Positions 22,383 through 33,831 of a DNA stretch of 64,000 nucleotides are shown here, piece by piece. A model generated the notes under the pieces. It was given only the letters and a program-made list of their open reading frames with translations. It searched no databases and was not told the origin of the DNA. Where the stretch lies: assembly GCF_000689255.1 (NCBI RefSeq), contig NZ_HG964446.1, positions 2,197,126-2,261,125 of the forward strand. The letters run 5' to 3'. Positions within the stretch are counted from its first letter, which is position 1. Each line of letters opens with the position of its first letter. Source of the stretch: Mycobacterium triplex (GTDB lineage Bacteria; Actinomycetota; Actinomycetes; Mycobacteriales; Mycobacteriaceae). Both the position numbers and the translations under genes were made by a program.

Positions 22383-23845
22383 CCTCCCCGGGCGCCGTTC
22401 GGGTCCGGTTCTGCCCGTCGCCCACCGGCACCCCGCACGTCGGGATGGTTCGCACCGCGCTGTTCAACTGGGCCTACGCCCGGCACACCGGGGGCACCTT
22501 CGTCTTTCGCATCGAGGACACCGACGCCGAGCGGGACAGCGAGGAAAGCTATCTGGCCCTGCTCGACGCGTTGCGCTGGCTCGGGCTGGATTGGGACGAG
22601 GGGCCCGAGGTCGGGGGTCCCCATGGCCCGTACCGGCAGTCGCAGCGCGGCGACATCTACCGCGAGGTGGTGGACAAGCTGCTCGCCGCGGGCGAGGCCT
22701 ACCACGCGTTTTCGACGCCGGAGGAGGTCGAGGCCCGCCACGTCGCCGCCGGCCGCAATCCCAAATTGGGCTACGACAATTTCGACCGCGAGCTCACCGA
22801 GGAGCAGCGCGCGGCGTTTTTGGCCGAGGGTCGCAAGCCGGTGGTGCGGCTGCGGATGCCCGACGAGGATCTCGCCTGGAATGACCTGGTGCGCGGGACC
22901 ACGACTTTCGCGGCGGGCTCGGTGCCCGATTTCGCGCTGACCCGCGCCAGCGGAGATCCCTTATATACCTTGGTCAACCCGTGTGACGACGCGTTGATGA
23001 AGATCACCCACGTGCTGCGCGGTGAGGACCTGTTGCCGTCGACGCCGCGTCAGCTGGCGTTGTACCGGGCGTTGATCCGGATCGGGGTGGCCGAACGCAT
23101 TCCGGAATTCGCGCACCTGCCAACGGTATTGGGGGAGGGCACCAAAAAGCTGTCCAAGCGCGACCCGCAGTCCAATCTGTTCGCTCACCGCGACCGGGGT
23201 TTCATCCCCGAGGGCCTGCTGAATTACCTTGCGCTGCTGGGCTGGGCGATCGCCGACGACCACGATCTGTTCAGCCTGGCCGAAATGGTGGCCGCGTTCG
23301 ACGTCGTCGACGTCAACTCCAACCCGGCCCGCTTCGACCAGAAGAAGGCCGACGCGCTCAACGCCGAACACATCCGGATGCTCGACGTCGCCGACTTCAC
23401 CGGCAGGCTGCGCGACTACTTCGCCGTGCACGGCCACGACACCGGACTGGACGACGCCGGATTCGCGACGGCCGCCGAGCTGGTGCAGACCCGCATCGTG
23501 GTGCTCGGTGACGCGTGGGACCTGCTGCGCTTCCTCAACGACGACGAATACGCGATCGACCCCAAGGCGGCCGCGAAAGAACTCGGGCCGGACGGAGTCG
23601 CGGTACTGGAGGCCGCGGTGGCGGCCCTGGACGGCGTGCCGGACTGGACCGCCGCCGCGATCGAGGAAGCCCTCAAAGCCGCGCTGATCGACGGTCTGGC
23701 GCTCAAACCGCGCAAGGCGTTCGGCCCGATCCGGGTCGCCGCGACCGGGACGACGATCAGCCCGCCGCTGTTCGAGTCGCTGGAGCTGCTCGGCCGCGAC
23801 CGCAGCCTGGCGCGGTTGCGGGCCGCGCGCGCGGGCGCCGTCTAA
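22379..23845 (+). CDS. gltX: Glutamyl-tRNA synthetase
   Basis: A 488-residue class I synthetase. The HIGH-type motif is HVGM in [18 protein letters not shown], and the KMSKS-type loop is [11 protein letters not shown]. Without a GlnRS, this enzyme is expected to be non-discriminating and to charge both tRNA-Glu and tRNA-Gln with glutamate; GatCAB then corrects the latter. Both tRNA genes follow within 250 bases. The GTG overlaps the upstream stop. Confidence 0.95.
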   Translation: MTSPGAVRVRFCPSPTGTPHVGMVRTALFNWAYARHTGGTFVFRIEDTDAERDSEESYLALLDALRWLGLDWDEGPEVGGPHGPYRQSQRGDIYREVVDKLLAAGEAYHAFSTPEEVEARHVAAGRNPKLGYDNFDRELTEEQRAAFLAEGRKPVVRLRMPDEDLAWNDLVRGTTTFAAGSVPDFALTRASGDPLYTLVNPCDDALMKITHVLRGEDLLPSTPRQLALYRALIRIGVAERIPEFAHLPTVLGEGTKKLSKRDPQSNLFAHRDRGFIPEGLLNYLALLGWAIADDHDLFSLAEMVAAFDVVDVNSNPARFDQKKADALNAEHIRMLDVADFTGRLRDYFAVHGHDTGLDDAGFATAAELVQTRIVVLGDAWDLLRFLNDDEYAIDPKAAAKELGPDGVAVLEAAVAALDGVPDWTAAAIEEALKAALIDGLALKPRKAFGPIRVAATGTTISPPLFESLELLGRDRSLARLRAARAGAV

Positions 23846-23949
23846 ATCTTTGGTACTCTGCTCGTCGGCCCACAACGGCTGACAGAGCGGCTTCAGACGC
23901 TGGCACTAGCCCGCGAAAACTGCTCTGAGCAGCGGTTTTAGGCAGCCAA

Positions 23950-24021
23950 TGGGGTATGGTGTAATTGGCAACACAGCTGATTCTGGTTCAGCCATTCTAG
24001 GTTCGAGTCCTGGTACCCCAG
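23950..24021 (+). tRNA. tRNA-Gln (CUG anticodon)
   Basis: The acceptor TGGGGTA (23950-23956) pairs with TACCCCA (24014-24020), with discriminator G at 24021. The anticodon stem GCTGA/TCAGC closes the loop TTCTGGT, giving anticodon CUG. The T-loop GTTCGAGTC is normal. It is 72 bases long with no encoded CCA. It would be mis-acylated by GluRS and corrected by GatCAB. Confidence 0.95.
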
Positions 24022-24094
24022 CAAAATCCGGCACGCTGTCAGCGATTAGGTGGCCCCCGTCGGGTGAGCTATGCTGGCAGCTCGGATCGGTTCT

Positions 24095-24167
24095 GGCCCC
24101 GTCGTCTAGCGGCCTAGGACGCCGCCCTCTCACGGCGGTAGCGTGGGTTCGAATCCCATCGGGGCTA
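24095..24167 (+). tRNA. tRNA-Glu (CUC anticodon)
   Basis: The acceptor GGCCCCG pairs with CGGGGCT (first pair G-U), with discriminator A at 24167. The anticodon stem CCGCC/GGCGG closes CTCTCAC, giving anticodon CUC. The T arm GGGTTCGAATCCC is perfect. It is 73 bases long with no encoded CCA. It lies 73 bases after tRNA-Gln, probably in the same transcript. Confidence 0.95.
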
Positions 24168-24172
24168 CATAT

Positions 24173-24685
24173 TTACTGGCCGGTCCCCAGCACTGCCGGT
24201 GCGGTGGAACCACCCACCGGCATCGGCGGCAATCCAAGTTTGCGGTGATCCCACGAGCGCGTGCGCCGCGCGACGATCCGGACGCAGACCCGCTTGTTCA
24301 TCATCTGCTCGACGAAGGGCTTCATCTCGTCGGTGTAGGGACCGGTGTAGCGTTCCCATACGCTGACCCCGACCCGGTGCGCGACCTCGGGGTCGTCGAC
24401 GATCTCCGCGACGCCCTCGAAGGAAACCCCGCGCAGCGTGTCGTAGGTGTCGCCGTCCTCGATCAGGAAGGTCACCCGGGGGTCGCGGGTCAGGTTGACC
24501 GCTTTCTGCGACTTGGCTTTTGTCTCCAGCCAGATTTCGCCGTCGACGACGGCGTACCACATGGCGGTCAAATGCGGCTGGCCGTCGGAGCCAATGGTGG
24601 CCATAGTTCCGGTGCGGCTCTTGACGACGAAATCGGCGATCTCATCGTCGGACATGACGATGGTCGCGCGCTGATTGGTTCCCAT
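24173..24685 (-). CDS. Pyridoxamine 5'-phosphate oxidase-like split-barrel protein, F420-binding (FDOR) type
   Basis: A 170-residue split-barrel protein with the opening IADFVVKSRTGTMATIGSDG, then HLTAMWYAVVDGEIWLET and DTLRGVSFEGVAEIV. It corresponds to Rv2991, which I recall being described as an F420H2-binding protein of unknown function. It is therefore likelier a deazaflavin-dependent reductase than a true PdxH. The ATG at 24685 has no obvious ribosome site. The four-copy 20-bp tandem repeat lies about 90-170 bases upstream and could affect its expression. The end is 6 bases from tRNA-Glu. Confidence 0.85.
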   Translation of the reverse strand: MGTNQRATIVMSDDEIADFVVKSRTGTMATIGSDGQPHLTAMWYAVVDGEIWLETKAKSQKAVNLTRDPRVTFLIEDGDTYDTLRGVSFEGVAEIVDDPEVAHRVGVSVWERYTGPYTDEMKPFVEQMMNKRVCVRIVARRTRSWDHRKLGLPPMPVGGSTAPAVLGTGQ

Positions 24686-24776
24686 GGCGTCAGTCTGTCA
24701 AATGCCCAGCGGTGACCGTGCGCTGGTGGCTTTGAGTGTGCGCCGTGCGGCGACGACACGCCGGGCGGGCCCACCG

Positions 24777-24856
24777 TGGGTGCACACCCGAAGCCGTGGG
24801 TGCACACCCGAAGCCGTGCGTGCACACCCGAAGCCGTGGGTGCACACCCGAAGTCA
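24777..24856. repeat. Four tandem 20-bp repeats with an internal palindrome
   Basis: The unit TGGGTGCACACCCGAAGCCG is repeated head to tail at 24777, 24797, 24817 and 24837. Copy 3 has TGCG and copy 4 ends AAGTCA. Each unit contains GGGTG-CA-CACCC, a 5-bp inverted repeat around two bases. The 20-bp period puts the palindromes about two helical turns apart on one face. It lies in the 220-base gap between the IclR gene and the FDOR-like gene, both on the reverse strand. Confidence 0.85.
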
Positions 24857-24905
24857 TGGGCGTCCCACACGCACACTCGCCGCCCTGGACACACATTCGA
24901 GACGA

Positions 24906-25607
24906 TTACAAGCGCCGGGCCATGGCGTCGGCGGCCGAGAGAAGGTCGGCGGCCCAGCGCGCCCCGGGCCGCCGGCCGATCCGGTCGATGGGCCCTGACA
25001 CCGAAATGGCCGCGACGACCACTCCGCGGCCATCGCGCACCGGCGCCGACACACTCGCCACCCCCGGCTCGCGCTCGGCAACGCTTTGCGCCCACCCGCG
25101 CCGGCGTACCTCGGCCAGCGTCCGGTCGGTGAACTTCGCCGTCGGCAGCACCGCTTTTTGCGTGGCGACATCGCTGTGTGCCAGCAAGACTTTCGCCCCC
25201 GAACCCGCCGTCATCGGCAGCCGCGCGCCGACCGGAACCGTATCGCGAAGGCCCGCAGCCGGTTCCAGGGCGGCCACGCAGACCCGCGAGGTGCCCTCGC
25301 GGCGGTACAGCTGCACGCTTTCGCCGGTGGTTTCCCGCAATTGGGGGAGCACCGCCGCACCGGCCGCCAGCAACGGATCGTCGACGTGGGCGGCGAGTTC
25401 GGTCAGCGCCGGACCCAGCTGCCAACGTCCTTCGTCGTCGCGCGCTAGCAGGCGATGTACCTCCAGCGCGGCGGCAAGTCGGTACGTGGTGGCGCGGGGG
25501 AAACCGGTTCGCTCGCACAGTTCGGCTAACCCGCAGGGAGATTCCGCGATCGTGTGCAGCACATCCACGGCTTTATCCAGCACGCCGATGCCGCTATGCT
25601 GTCTCAT
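24906..25607 (-). CDS. IclR-family transcriptional regulator (LtbR/NdgR-like)
   Basis: A 233-residue regulator. The N-terminal winged helix-turn-helix covers GLAELCERTGFPRATTYRLAAAL, cut here at its core CERTGFPRATTYRL. It is followed by the IclR effector domain (MTAGSGAKVLLAH, then VASVSAPVRDGRGVVVAAISVSG). It corresponds to Rv2989 and is divergent from leuC with an 86-base gap. Related IclR proteins in other actinobacteria (LtbR in Corynebacterium, NdgR in Streptomyces) control leuCD and other amino-acid genes, so the same role is inferred. Two TCTC/GAGA inverted repeats lie in the shared gap. Confidence 0.9.
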   Translation of the reverse strand: MRQHSGIGVLDKAVDVLHTIAESPCGLAELCERTGFPRATTYRLAAALEVHRLLARDDEGRWQLGPALTELAAHVDDPLLAAGAAVLPQLRETTGESVQLYRREGTSRVCVAALEPAAGLRDTVPVGARLPMTAGSGAKVLLAHSDVATQKAVLPTAKFTDRTLAEVRRRGWAQSVAEREPGVASVSAPVRDGRGVVVAAISVSGPIDRIGRRPGARWAADLLSAADAMARRL

Positions 25608-25637
25608 AAAGAGATACTAGCGTCTCGCATTCTGAGA
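25602..25637. promoter_or_regulatory. Candidate IclR operators between iclR and leuC
   Basis: TCTC-N5-GAGA (25602-25614) overlaps the iclR start codon. TCTC-N7-GAGA (25623-25637) lies between it and leuC. Half-sites are separated by about two helical turns. The placement fits autoregulation plus control of leuCD. Confidence 0.45.
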
Positions 25638-25693
25638 TCACAGCCAAGATTGATCGGCGAGCCGCGAATGAGGCGAATAGAGGCGAGTTCACG

Positions 25694-27133
25694 ATGGGAA
25701 CCGACGCACCAGGTGGTAAGCCGCGCACCCTGGCCGAAAAGGTATGGGAGGACCACGTTGTGGTATCCGGCTCGGCAGGCGAGGGGGGCGGCGGGCCCGA
25801 CTTGATCTACATCGACCTGCATTTGGTGCACGAGGTCACCAGCCCGCAGGCGTTCGACGGCCTGCGCCTGGCCGGCCGCCCGGTGCGCCGCCCGGATCTG
25901 ACGCTGGCCACCGAGGACCACAACGTGCCCACCGTCGACATCGACAAGCCGATCGCCGACCCGGTATCGCGCACTCAGGTCGAGACATTGCGGCGCAATT
26001 GCGCCGAATTCGGTGTCCGGCTACATCCGATGGGCGACATCGAGCAGGGCATCGTGCATGTCGTCGGGCCGCAATTGGGGCTGACCCAACCGGGAATGAC
26101 GATTGTCTGTGGGGACAGTCACACGTCCACCCACGGCGCATTCGGCGCACTGGCGATGGGCATCGGCACCTCGGAGGTCGAGCATGTGCTTGCCACCCAG
26201 ACCCTGCCGTTGCGGCCCTTCAAGACAATGGCGGTCAATGTCGACGGCGACCTGCCGCCCGGCGTGAGCGCCAAGGACATCATCCTCGCGCTGATCGCCA
26301 AGATCGGCACCGGCGGGGGGCAGGGCCATGTCATCGAATACCGGGGCAGCGCGATCGAATCGCTATCCATGGAAGGCCGGATGACGGTCTGCAACATGAG
26401 TATCGAGGCCGGGGCGCGGGCCGGAATGGTGGCACCGGACGAGACGACGTACGAATTCCTGCGCGGCCGGCCGCACGCGCCGACCGGCGCGCAGTGGGAC
26501 GCCGCGCTGCAGTACTGGCAACGGCTGCGCACCGATGACGGCGCCGTCTTCGACACCGAGGTCTATCTCGATGCGCGGTCGTTGACCCCGTTCGTCACCT
26601 GGGGCACCAACCCCGGCCAGGGCGTACCGCTGGGTGCGGCCGTGCCGGATCCGGAATTGATGACCAACGACGACGAGCGCCAGGCCGCGGAGAAAGCGTT
26701 GGCATATATGGACCTTCGGCCGGGTATGCCGATGCGCGAAATCGCCGTCGACGCGGTGTTCGTGGGGTCTTGTACCAACGGTCGTATCGAAGATCTGCGG
26801 GTGGTTGCCGATGTGCTGCGCGGTCGCACAGTGGCCCAGGGCGTGCGAATGCTGGTCGTCCCGGGCTCGATGCGGGTGCGGGCGCAAGCCGAAGCCGAAG
26901 GGCTAGGTGAGGTATTCACCGCTGCCGGCGCCGAATGGCGGCAGGCCGGCTGCTCGATGTGCCTGGGCATGAACCCCGATCAGCTTGCGCCCGGCGAGCG
27001 TTGCGCCGCCACGTCCAACCGCAACTTCGAAGGGCGGCAGGGCAAAGGCGGCCGTACGCATTTGGTATCACCGGCCGTCGCGGCGGCGACCGCGGTCCGC
27101 GGCACATTGTCTACCCCGGCCGACTTGAACTGA
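25694..27133 (+). CDS. leuC: 3-isopropylmalate dehydratase large subunit
   Basis: A 479-residue aconitase-family subunit that isomerises 2- to 3-isopropylmalate in leucine synthesis. The 4Fe-4S cysteines are in [12 protein letters not shown] and in [11 protein letters not shown]. Also seen are [20 protein letters not shown] and [14 protein letters not shown]. The first 35 residues differ from the M. tuberculosis protein by a small Gly-rich insert ([10 protein letters not shown]). The ATG follows a GAGG-type ribosome site. leuD begins 20 bases after the stop. Confidence 0.96.
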   Translation: MGTDAPGGKPRTLAEKVWEDHVVVSGSAGEGGGGPDLIYIDLHLVHEVTSPQAFDGLRLAGRPVRRPDLTLATEDHNVPTVDIDKPIADPVSRTQVETLRRNCAEFGVRLHPMGDIEQGIVHVVGPQLGLTQPGMTIVCGDSHTSTHGAFGALAMGIGTSEVEHVLATQTLPLRPFKTMAVNVDGDLPPGVSAKDIILALIAKIGTGGGQGHVIEYRGSAIESLSMEGRMTVCNMSIEAGARAGMVAPDETTYEFLRGRPHAPTGAQWDAALQYWQRLRTDDGAVFDTEVYLDARSLTPFVTWGTNPGQGVPLGAAVPDPELMTNDDERQAAEKALAYMDLRPGMPMREIAVDAVFVGSCTNGRIEDLRVVADVLRGRTVAQGVRMLVVPGSMRVRAQAEAEGLGEVFTAAGAEWRQAGCSMCLGMNPDQLAPGERCAATSNRNFEGRQGKGGRTHLVSPAVAAATAVRGTLSTPADLN

Positions 27134-27153
27134 AAACGAAATCGAGGACGAAG

Positions 27154-27750
27154 ATGGAAGCCTTTCACACCCACACCGGGATTGGCGTGCCGCTGCGGCG
27201 GTCCAATGTCGATACCGATCAGATCATTCCCGCGGTGTATTTGAAGCGGGTCACCCGAACCGGTTTCGAGGACGGCTTGTTCGCGACGTGGCGCTCAGAT
27301 CCGTCATTCGTGCTCAATCTCAGTCCATTTGACCGAGGCTCGGTCTTGGTCGCCGGACCCGACTTCGGGACCGGATCGTCGCGCGAGCACGCGGTGTGGG
27401 CGTTGATGGACTACGGGTTCCGGGTAGTCATCTCGTCTCGATTCGGTGACATTTTCCGGGGCAACGCGGGCAAGGCGGGGCTGCTGGCCGCCGAAGTCAG
27501 CCAGGACGGTGTGGAACTGCTTTGGAAGCTGATCGAGCAGAGTCCAGGACTGGAAATCACTGCCAATCTTCAAGATCGAAATATCACCGCGGGAACGACG
27601 GTGCTGCCGTTCAAGATTGACGACCACACCGCGTGGCGACTGCTCGAAGGACTCGACGATATAGCCCTTACGCTGCAGAAACTCTACCAGATCGAATCTT
27701 TCGAGGCGGCCCGTCCGGACTGGAAACCGGGCACCCTGCCCGCCCCGTGA
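27154..27750 (+). CDS. leuD: 3-isopropylmalate dehydratase small subunit
   Basis: A 198-residue swivel-domain subunit, exactly the M. tuberculosis length. Typical segments are [37 protein letters not shown] and [19 protein letters not shown]. It pairs with LeuC to form the dehydratase. The ATG at 27154 has an AGGACGAAG ribosome site. An open frame continues upstream across the leuC end but has no LeuD similarity. Confidence 0.96.
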   Translation: MEAFHTHTGIGVPLRRSNVDTDQIIPAVYLKRVTRTGFEDGLFATWRSDPSFVLNLSPFDRGSVLVAGPDFGTGSSREHAVWALMDYGFRVVISSRFGDIFRGNAGKAGLLAAEVSQDGVELLWKLIEQSPGLEITANLQDRNITAGTTVLPFKIDDHTAWRLLEGLDDIALTLQKLYQIESFEAARPDWKPGTLPAP

Positions 27751-27963
27751 GCGAATGATCGGGGCGGGAATTCACCCCGATCGCCTTAGGTAGCAAGGCT
27801 TATTTTTCGCCCGCGTCACCGACCAAGGGCGGCAACCAGATTCCGGAATTTCCTGTCGCTTGGCCGTGAAATTGCGCGTGGCGCTTGGAAATTTGCTAGG
27901 TGAGGGTTTACCGTGTTCGCTAGTCGGTTCCCAAAATGGGACCACTGGCTTCGGAGGGTTTGG

Positions 27964-28581
27964 ATGAACAAAGCAGAGCTCATAGATGTGCTCACACAGA
28001 AATTGGGCTCGGACCGTCGGCAGGCGACCGCCGCCGTCGAGAATGTTGTCGACACCATTGTGCGTGCGGTGCACAAGGGCGACAGCGTGACCATCACCGG
28101 GTTCGGTGTGTTCGAACAACGGCGCCGCGCAGCGCGTGTGGCCCGCAACCCGCGGACCGGTGAGACGGTGAAGGTAAAGCCGACGTCCGTCCCCGCGTTC
28201 CGCCCGGGTGCTCAATTCAAAGCGGTTGTTGCTGGCGCACAGCGCCTCCCGTCGGAAGGACCGGCCGTGAAACGTGGTGTTGTTGCAGGCGCAGCCAAGA
28301 AGGCTGCCAAGAAGGCTCCCGCCAAGAAGGCCGCGGTGAAGAAGGCCGCGACCAAGGCCCCGGCCAAGAAGGCCGCGACCAAGGCTCCCGCCAAGAAGGC
28401 CGCCACCAAGGCTCCCGCCAAGAAGGCCGCCACCAAGGCTCCCGCCAAGAAAGCGGTCAAGGCCGTGAAGAAGACCGCGGCCAAGGCTCCGGTGCGCAAG
28501 GCCGCGACCAAGGCTCCGGCCAAGAAGGCCGCGAAGAAGGCGCCGGCCAAGAAGGCCGCCGCCAAGCGCGGTCGCAAGTAA
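27964..28581 (+). CDS. hupB: Nucleoid-associated HU protein with histone-H1-like tail
   Basis: A 205-residue DNA-binding protein. Residues 1-90 are an HU fold ([15 protein letters not shown], then [20 protein letters not shown] and [11 protein letters not shown]). Residues 100-205 are a Lys/Ala/Pro tail of PAKK-type repeats like eukaryotic H1, which is the mycobacterial HupB/Hlp/MDP1 architecture. It compacts the chromosome and affects iron and stress responses in M. tuberculosis (family knowledge). The ATG at 27964 has GGAGGG 6 bases upstream. The tail contains a 27-bp tandem array. The 213-base upstream gap would hold its promoter. Confidence 0.96.
   Translation: MNKAELIDVLTQKLGSDRRQATAAVENVVDTIVRAVHKGDSVTITGFGVFEQRRRAARVARNPRTGETVKVKPTSVPAFRPGAQFKAVVAGAQRLPSEGPAVKRGVVAGAAKKAAKKAPAKKAAVKKAATKAPAKKAATKAPAKKAATKAPAKKAATKAPAKKAVKAVKKTAAKAPVRKAATKAPAKKAAKKAPAKKAAAKRGRK
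28354..28455 (+). repeat. 27-bp coding tandem repeat in the hupB tail
   Basis: Units starting at 28354, 28381 and 28408 each encode [10 protein letters not shown] fourth, diverging unit begins at 28435. Units two and three are nearly identical in DNA. Such an array can gain or lose nine residues in frame by slippage. A 27-bp length difference in hupB is known between M. tuberculosis and M. bovis. Confidence 0.85.
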
Positions 28582-28603
28582 GTCAACCGGGTTCAGACGC
28601 GAG

Positions 28604-28640
28604 TACCCTTCGGCGGCATTCCTGCCCCCGAAGGGTATTT
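28604..28640. terminator. Bidirectional terminator between hupB and mutT1
   Basis: TACCCTTCGG at 28604-28613 is exactly inverted at 28628-28637 with a 14-base loop, followed by TTT. CGCGA (28598-28602) can extend the stem with TCGCG (28640-28644). It sits in the 65-base gap between two convergent genes. Confidence 0.75.
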
Positions 28641-28646
28641 CGCGTG

Positions 28647-29594
28647 TCAGGCCCGAACGTTGGCGGCCAGCGCACCGCCGATGTGGTCGGCGGCCACCAG
28701 TCGGCCCTTGGACAGCGACAGCACCCACGTGCTGCCCTTGTGGTTGCGTGACTTGTCCGGGTCCACCCCGTCGCGTTCGCACCACCAGCTGATCAGATCC
28801 GGAATCACCTTGCCCTGCGTGCAGATCACCGGTGTGCCCTTGTGGCCGGCGATGCGCAGCATCCGGTGCCGGCCCCGTTTGGGGCTCTTGGCGTAGGCCT
28901 CCTCGGTGAGCGTGGGCTCGTTCTCGATTCGCACACCGAGCTCCTCGGCGAGCGGTTCGACCGTCTGGTGGCAGCGCACCCGGTCGGCGGCATACACGTC
29001 GGTGGCACCGAACGCCATCAGCTGTGCGACCAACGCCTCCGCCTGGGCGCGTCCTCGTTTGTCCAGCGGGCGTTTGGTGTCGTCCCCGGAAAAGCGCGAC
29101 TTCCGGCCCGCGGTGCCGTGCCGCACCACCAACACGGTACGGGTGTCTGCTGGTTGTTTTGTGAAGCGCCGCAACACATTTCGATCCTGGGCGTAGTCGA
29201 GTTTCTTCATCGCATCGGCGACGGGCAACCAGATCAATTCGTCGACCTCTTTGCCCGGTACGAATTTGCCGCCGGTGCTGCGCGCCGCCCAGTAGTACAC
29301 CTTTTTGACACCCTGGTCGATCGGGTAGCTCACCTTGTTCAGGCGTCTGCCGAGGATGGCGTGGTGTCCGGTCTCTTCGGCCACCTCGCGTACCGCGGCC
29401 ACCGGTGCGGTTTCGCCCGGGTCCACCTTGCCCTTGGGCAGCGACCAATCGTCGTAGCGGGGACGGTGGATGAGAGCGATCTCGAGCTCGGGGTTGTCCG
29501 AATCAGCACTGCTGTGTCGCCACAGCACCGCGCCCGCGGCGTAGACGATCCGCTTCCCTGAGCGCCGACCGCCTGACGAGTTCTGGTCCGACAC
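28647..29594 (-). CDS. mutT1: Nudix hydrolase fused to histidine-phosphatase domain (MutT1)
   Basis: A 315-residue two-domain protein. The Nudix box [23 protein letters not shown] lies at about residues 50-72; only its ends GKVDPGET and REVAEETGH are needed to recognise it. From about residue 150 there is a histidine phosphatase domain with LVVRHGTAG. In M. tuberculosis this enzyme degrades 8-oxo-dGTP and diadenosine polyphosphates. The GTG at 29594 was chosen because the protein then begins [13 protein letters not shown] and matches the 317-residue homolog. It is 71 bases after ppk on the same strand. Confidence 0.92.
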   Translation of the reverse strand: MSDQNSSGGRRSGKRIVYAAGAVLWRHSSADSDNPELEIALIHRPRYDDWSLPKGKVDPGETAPVAAVREVAEETGHHAILGRRLNKVSYPIDQGVKKVYYWAARSTGGKFVPGKEVDELIWLPVADAMKKLDYAQDRNVLRRFTKQPADTRTVLVVRHGTAGRKSRFSGDDTKRPLDKRGRAQAEALVAQLMAFGATDVYAADRVRCHQTVEPLAEELGVRIENEPTLTEEAYAKSPKRGRHRMLRIAGHKGTPVICTQGKVIPDLISWWCERDGVDPDKSRNHKGSTWVLSLSKGRLVAADHIGGALAANVRA

Positions 29595-29665
29595 CTCACT
29601 CCTGCAGGTCAATTCGGCCAACGCCACGCCGGCCAAGGGGTGGCTTGGAAAATTACCACACGGCG

Positions 29666-31840
29666 TTATGCGCCGCGGTGGCGCTCCATCAGTGATTCCT
29701 GGTGGTCGCGCACGGAGTGACCTTCCCGCGGCGATGCGACCCACTGCCCGTCGGACTCGAGCTCCCAGCACCTCGTGGACGGGTCCAGCGCCGAGTCGAA
29801 CAAGTCGTTCAAATAGGCGGTCAGCTTCGGATCCTTGACCTGAACCAGGGCCTCGACGCGACGGTCGAGGTTGCGGTGCATCATGTCGGCGCTGCCGATC
29901 CAGAACTCGTTGATGCGACTGAAATGCATGATCCGCGAGTGCTCCAGGTACCGGCCGAGGATCGAACGCACGGAGATGTTCTCCGAGAAGCCTTCCGCGC
30001 CAGGGCGCAGCGCGCAGATCCCGCGCACCACCACCTCGACCCGCACCCCGGCTCGCGACGCGCGGTACAGGGCGTCGATCACCTGCTCGTCGACCAGAGC
30101 GTTCATCTTCATCCGGATCCGGCCGCCGCCGTGCTCGCGGTGCGCGGCGATCTCGCGCTCGACACGTTCGATGATGCCGGTCCGGATGCTGTGCGGGGCA
30201 ACCAAGAGATTGCGGTAGGAAACCTTGCGCGAGTAGCCGGTCAGCGAATTGAACAAGTCCGTCAGGTCCGCCCCGATATCGGGGGACGCCGTGAGCAGAC
30301 CGACGTCTTCGTACAGCCGTGCGGTCTTCCCGTTGTAGTTGCCGGTCCCGATGTGGCAGTAGCGCCGAATGGTTGAACCTTCGCGACGCACCACCAGGCA
30401 GGTCTTGCAGTGTGTCTTGAGTCCGACGTAGCCGTAGACGACGTGCACGCCCGATTGCTCGAGGGTGCGTGCCCAGCGGATGTTGGCCTGCTCGTCGAAG
30501 CGAGCCTTGATCTCCACCATTGCCACGACTTGCTTTCCGGCTTCGGCGGCTTGGATCAGCGCCCGGACGATCGGCGAGTCACCGGAAGTGCGGTACAGCG
30601 TCTGCTTGATCGCCAGCACGTTGGGGTCGGCGGCGGCCTGCTCGATGAATCGCTGCACGCTCGTGGAGAACGATTCATACGGATGGTGAAGCAGCACATC
30701 GCCTTCGCGCAGCGTCGCGAAAATGCTCTTGGGTGTCTCCCGGTCCGCGAAGGCGGGACTGGTGGCCGGAACAAACGTCCAGTCTTTCAGCGCCGGCCGG
30801 TCGATGCCGTAGATCTGCCACAGCGACGAAAGGTCGAGCAGCCCGGGAACTTCGATGACATCGCCGGGATCCACGTCGAGTTCGCGCAGCAGCAGCTCCA
30901 GCATGCTCTCGGTCATGTCGTCGGCGACCTCGAGCCGCACCGGCGAACCGAAGCGCCGGCGCGCCAATTCCCGCTCCAGCGCCTGCAACAGGTCCTCGTC
31001 GCGGTCCTCTTCCACTTCGTAGTCGGCGTTGCGGGTAATGCGGAACGCGTGGTGCTCGACGATTTCCATGCCCGGGAACAGCTCCGGCAGGAACGCCGCG
31101 ATCAGCTCTTCCGTCGGCAGGTAGCGCACGACCTGCCCCTCGTTCCCGTCCTCGCTGCCGAGTTCGACGAAGCGATCGACGTTGTCGGGCACCTTGACTC
31201 GGGCGAAGTGCTGGCCGCCGTCGTCCTTGACCGTGACGGCCAGGTTCAGGCTCAGCCCGCTCACGAACGGGAACGGGTGCGCCGGGTCGACGGCCAGCGG
31301 GGTCAGGACCGGGAAGACCTGCTCGGTGAAATAGGTCGACAGTTGGTCGCGCTCGGCCTGATCCAAATCGGCCCACGTGACGATATAGATGCCTTCTTGC
31401 GCCAGCGCCGGCCGCACCGAGTCGAGGAACTCGCGCGCGTGCCGGGTCGCGATTCGCTGCGTCTGCTCACCGATGCGGGCCAGTTGCTCTCGCGGCGTAA
31501 GGCCGTCGGCCGAACGGACCGACAGTCCCATCTCGTCGCGACGCTTGAGGCCGGCGACCCGGACCATGTAAAACTCGTCGAGGTTCGACGCGAAGATCGC
31601 CAGGAATTTGGCGCGCTCCAACAACGGCAGCGAGGTGTCGGCGGCCAGCGCCAGCACCCGCGCATTGAAGTCCAGCCAGCTCAGTTCACGGTTGAGGTAC
31701 CGGTCCTCCGGCAGCGCATCGTCGATCATGGCGGGGGTTGTCGCGGGAGGCGCTCCCAGGGCGCTGTCGCCGGGTTGCCACTCGGTTTCGTCAAGCCGCG
31801 CTTCAGCTTCGATTTCGGTCACGATGGAATCATTGCTCAT
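29666..31840 (-). CDS. ppk: Polyphosphate kinase 1
   Basis: A 724-residue enzyme that builds polyphosphate from ATP. Domain order is N-terminal ([19 protein letters not shown] near residue 50), head, then two PLD-like C domains with the active-site region [21 protein letters not shown]. The C domain also carries [15 protein letters not shown]. It is slightly shorter at the N-terminus than the 742-residue M. tuberculosis protein. The first codons are GTG-ATG, and I use the ATG. The neighbour order (hupB, mutT1, ppk, fbiD) is conserved with M. tuberculosis. Confidence 0.95.
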   Translation of the reverse strand: MSNDSIVTEIEAEARLDETEWQPGDSALGAPPATTPAMIDDALPEDRYLNRELSWLDFNARVLALAADTSLPLLERAKFLAIFASNLDEFYMVRVAGLKRRDEMGLSVRSADGLTPREQLARIGEQTQRIATRHAREFLDSVRPALAQEGIYIVTWADLDQAERDQLSTYFTEQVFPVLTPLAVDPAHPFPFVSGLSLNLAVTVKDDGGQHFARVKVPDNVDRFVELGSEDGNEGQVVRYLPTEELIAAFLPELFPGMEIVEHHAFRITRNADYEVEEDRDEDLLQALERELARRRFGSPVRLEVADDMTESMLELLLRELDVDPGDVIEVPGLLDLSSLWQIYGIDRPALKDWTFVPATSPAFADRETPKSIFATLREGDVLLHHPYESFSTSVQRFIEQAAADPNVLAIKQTLYRTSGDSPIVRALIQAAEAGKQVVAMVEIKARFDEQANIRWARTLEQSGVHVVYGYVGLKTHCKTCLVVRREGSTIRRYCHIGTGNYNGKTARLYEDVGLLTASPDIGADLTDLFNSLTGYSRKVSYRNLLVAPHSIRTGIIERVEREIAAHREHGGGRIRMKMNALVDEQVIDALYRASRAGVRVEVVVRGICALRPGAEGFSENISVRSILGRYLEHSRIMHFSRINEFWIGSADMMHRNLDRRVEALVQVKDPKLTAYLNDLFDSALDPSTRCWELESDGQWVASPREGHSVRDHQESLMERHRGA

Positions 31841-31929
31841 CACCCCTCGGTGCTGCTAGCGCTCGGTAGAGATCCATTCGCCGTTGGCATGCCGTTTACC
31901 CCCCGGACAGGTTTGCCACGCTGCCTTTC

Positions 31930-33743
<1,814 letters not shown>

Positions 33744-33816
33744 GTTCGATGCGGGCCGGCGGTTCGGCAAATCCCCGCTCCGGGTCGGCGCCCGGACCCG
33801 TCGGGGGCCCAGGCGG

Positions 33817-33822
33817 TAGCCT
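33817..33822 (+). promoter_or_regulatory. Probable -10 box of ddlA (leaderless-type)
   Basis: TAGCCT ends 9 bases before the ddlA GTG, with no ribosome site in between. Confidence 0.4.
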
Positions 33823-33831
33823 CTCCAGGTT

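Noticed and set aside
24777..24856. Possible CRISPR array
   Set aside because: Repeats are directly adjacent without spacers, and there is no cas gene nearby.
27951..27963. Earlier start of hupB at 27913
   Set aside because: The ATG at 27964 has GGAGGG at ideal spacing and gives the conserved HU N-terminus.
28300..28580. Repetitive stretch as a CRISPR or mobile repeat
   Set aside because: It is the coding Lys/Ala/Pro tail of hupB.
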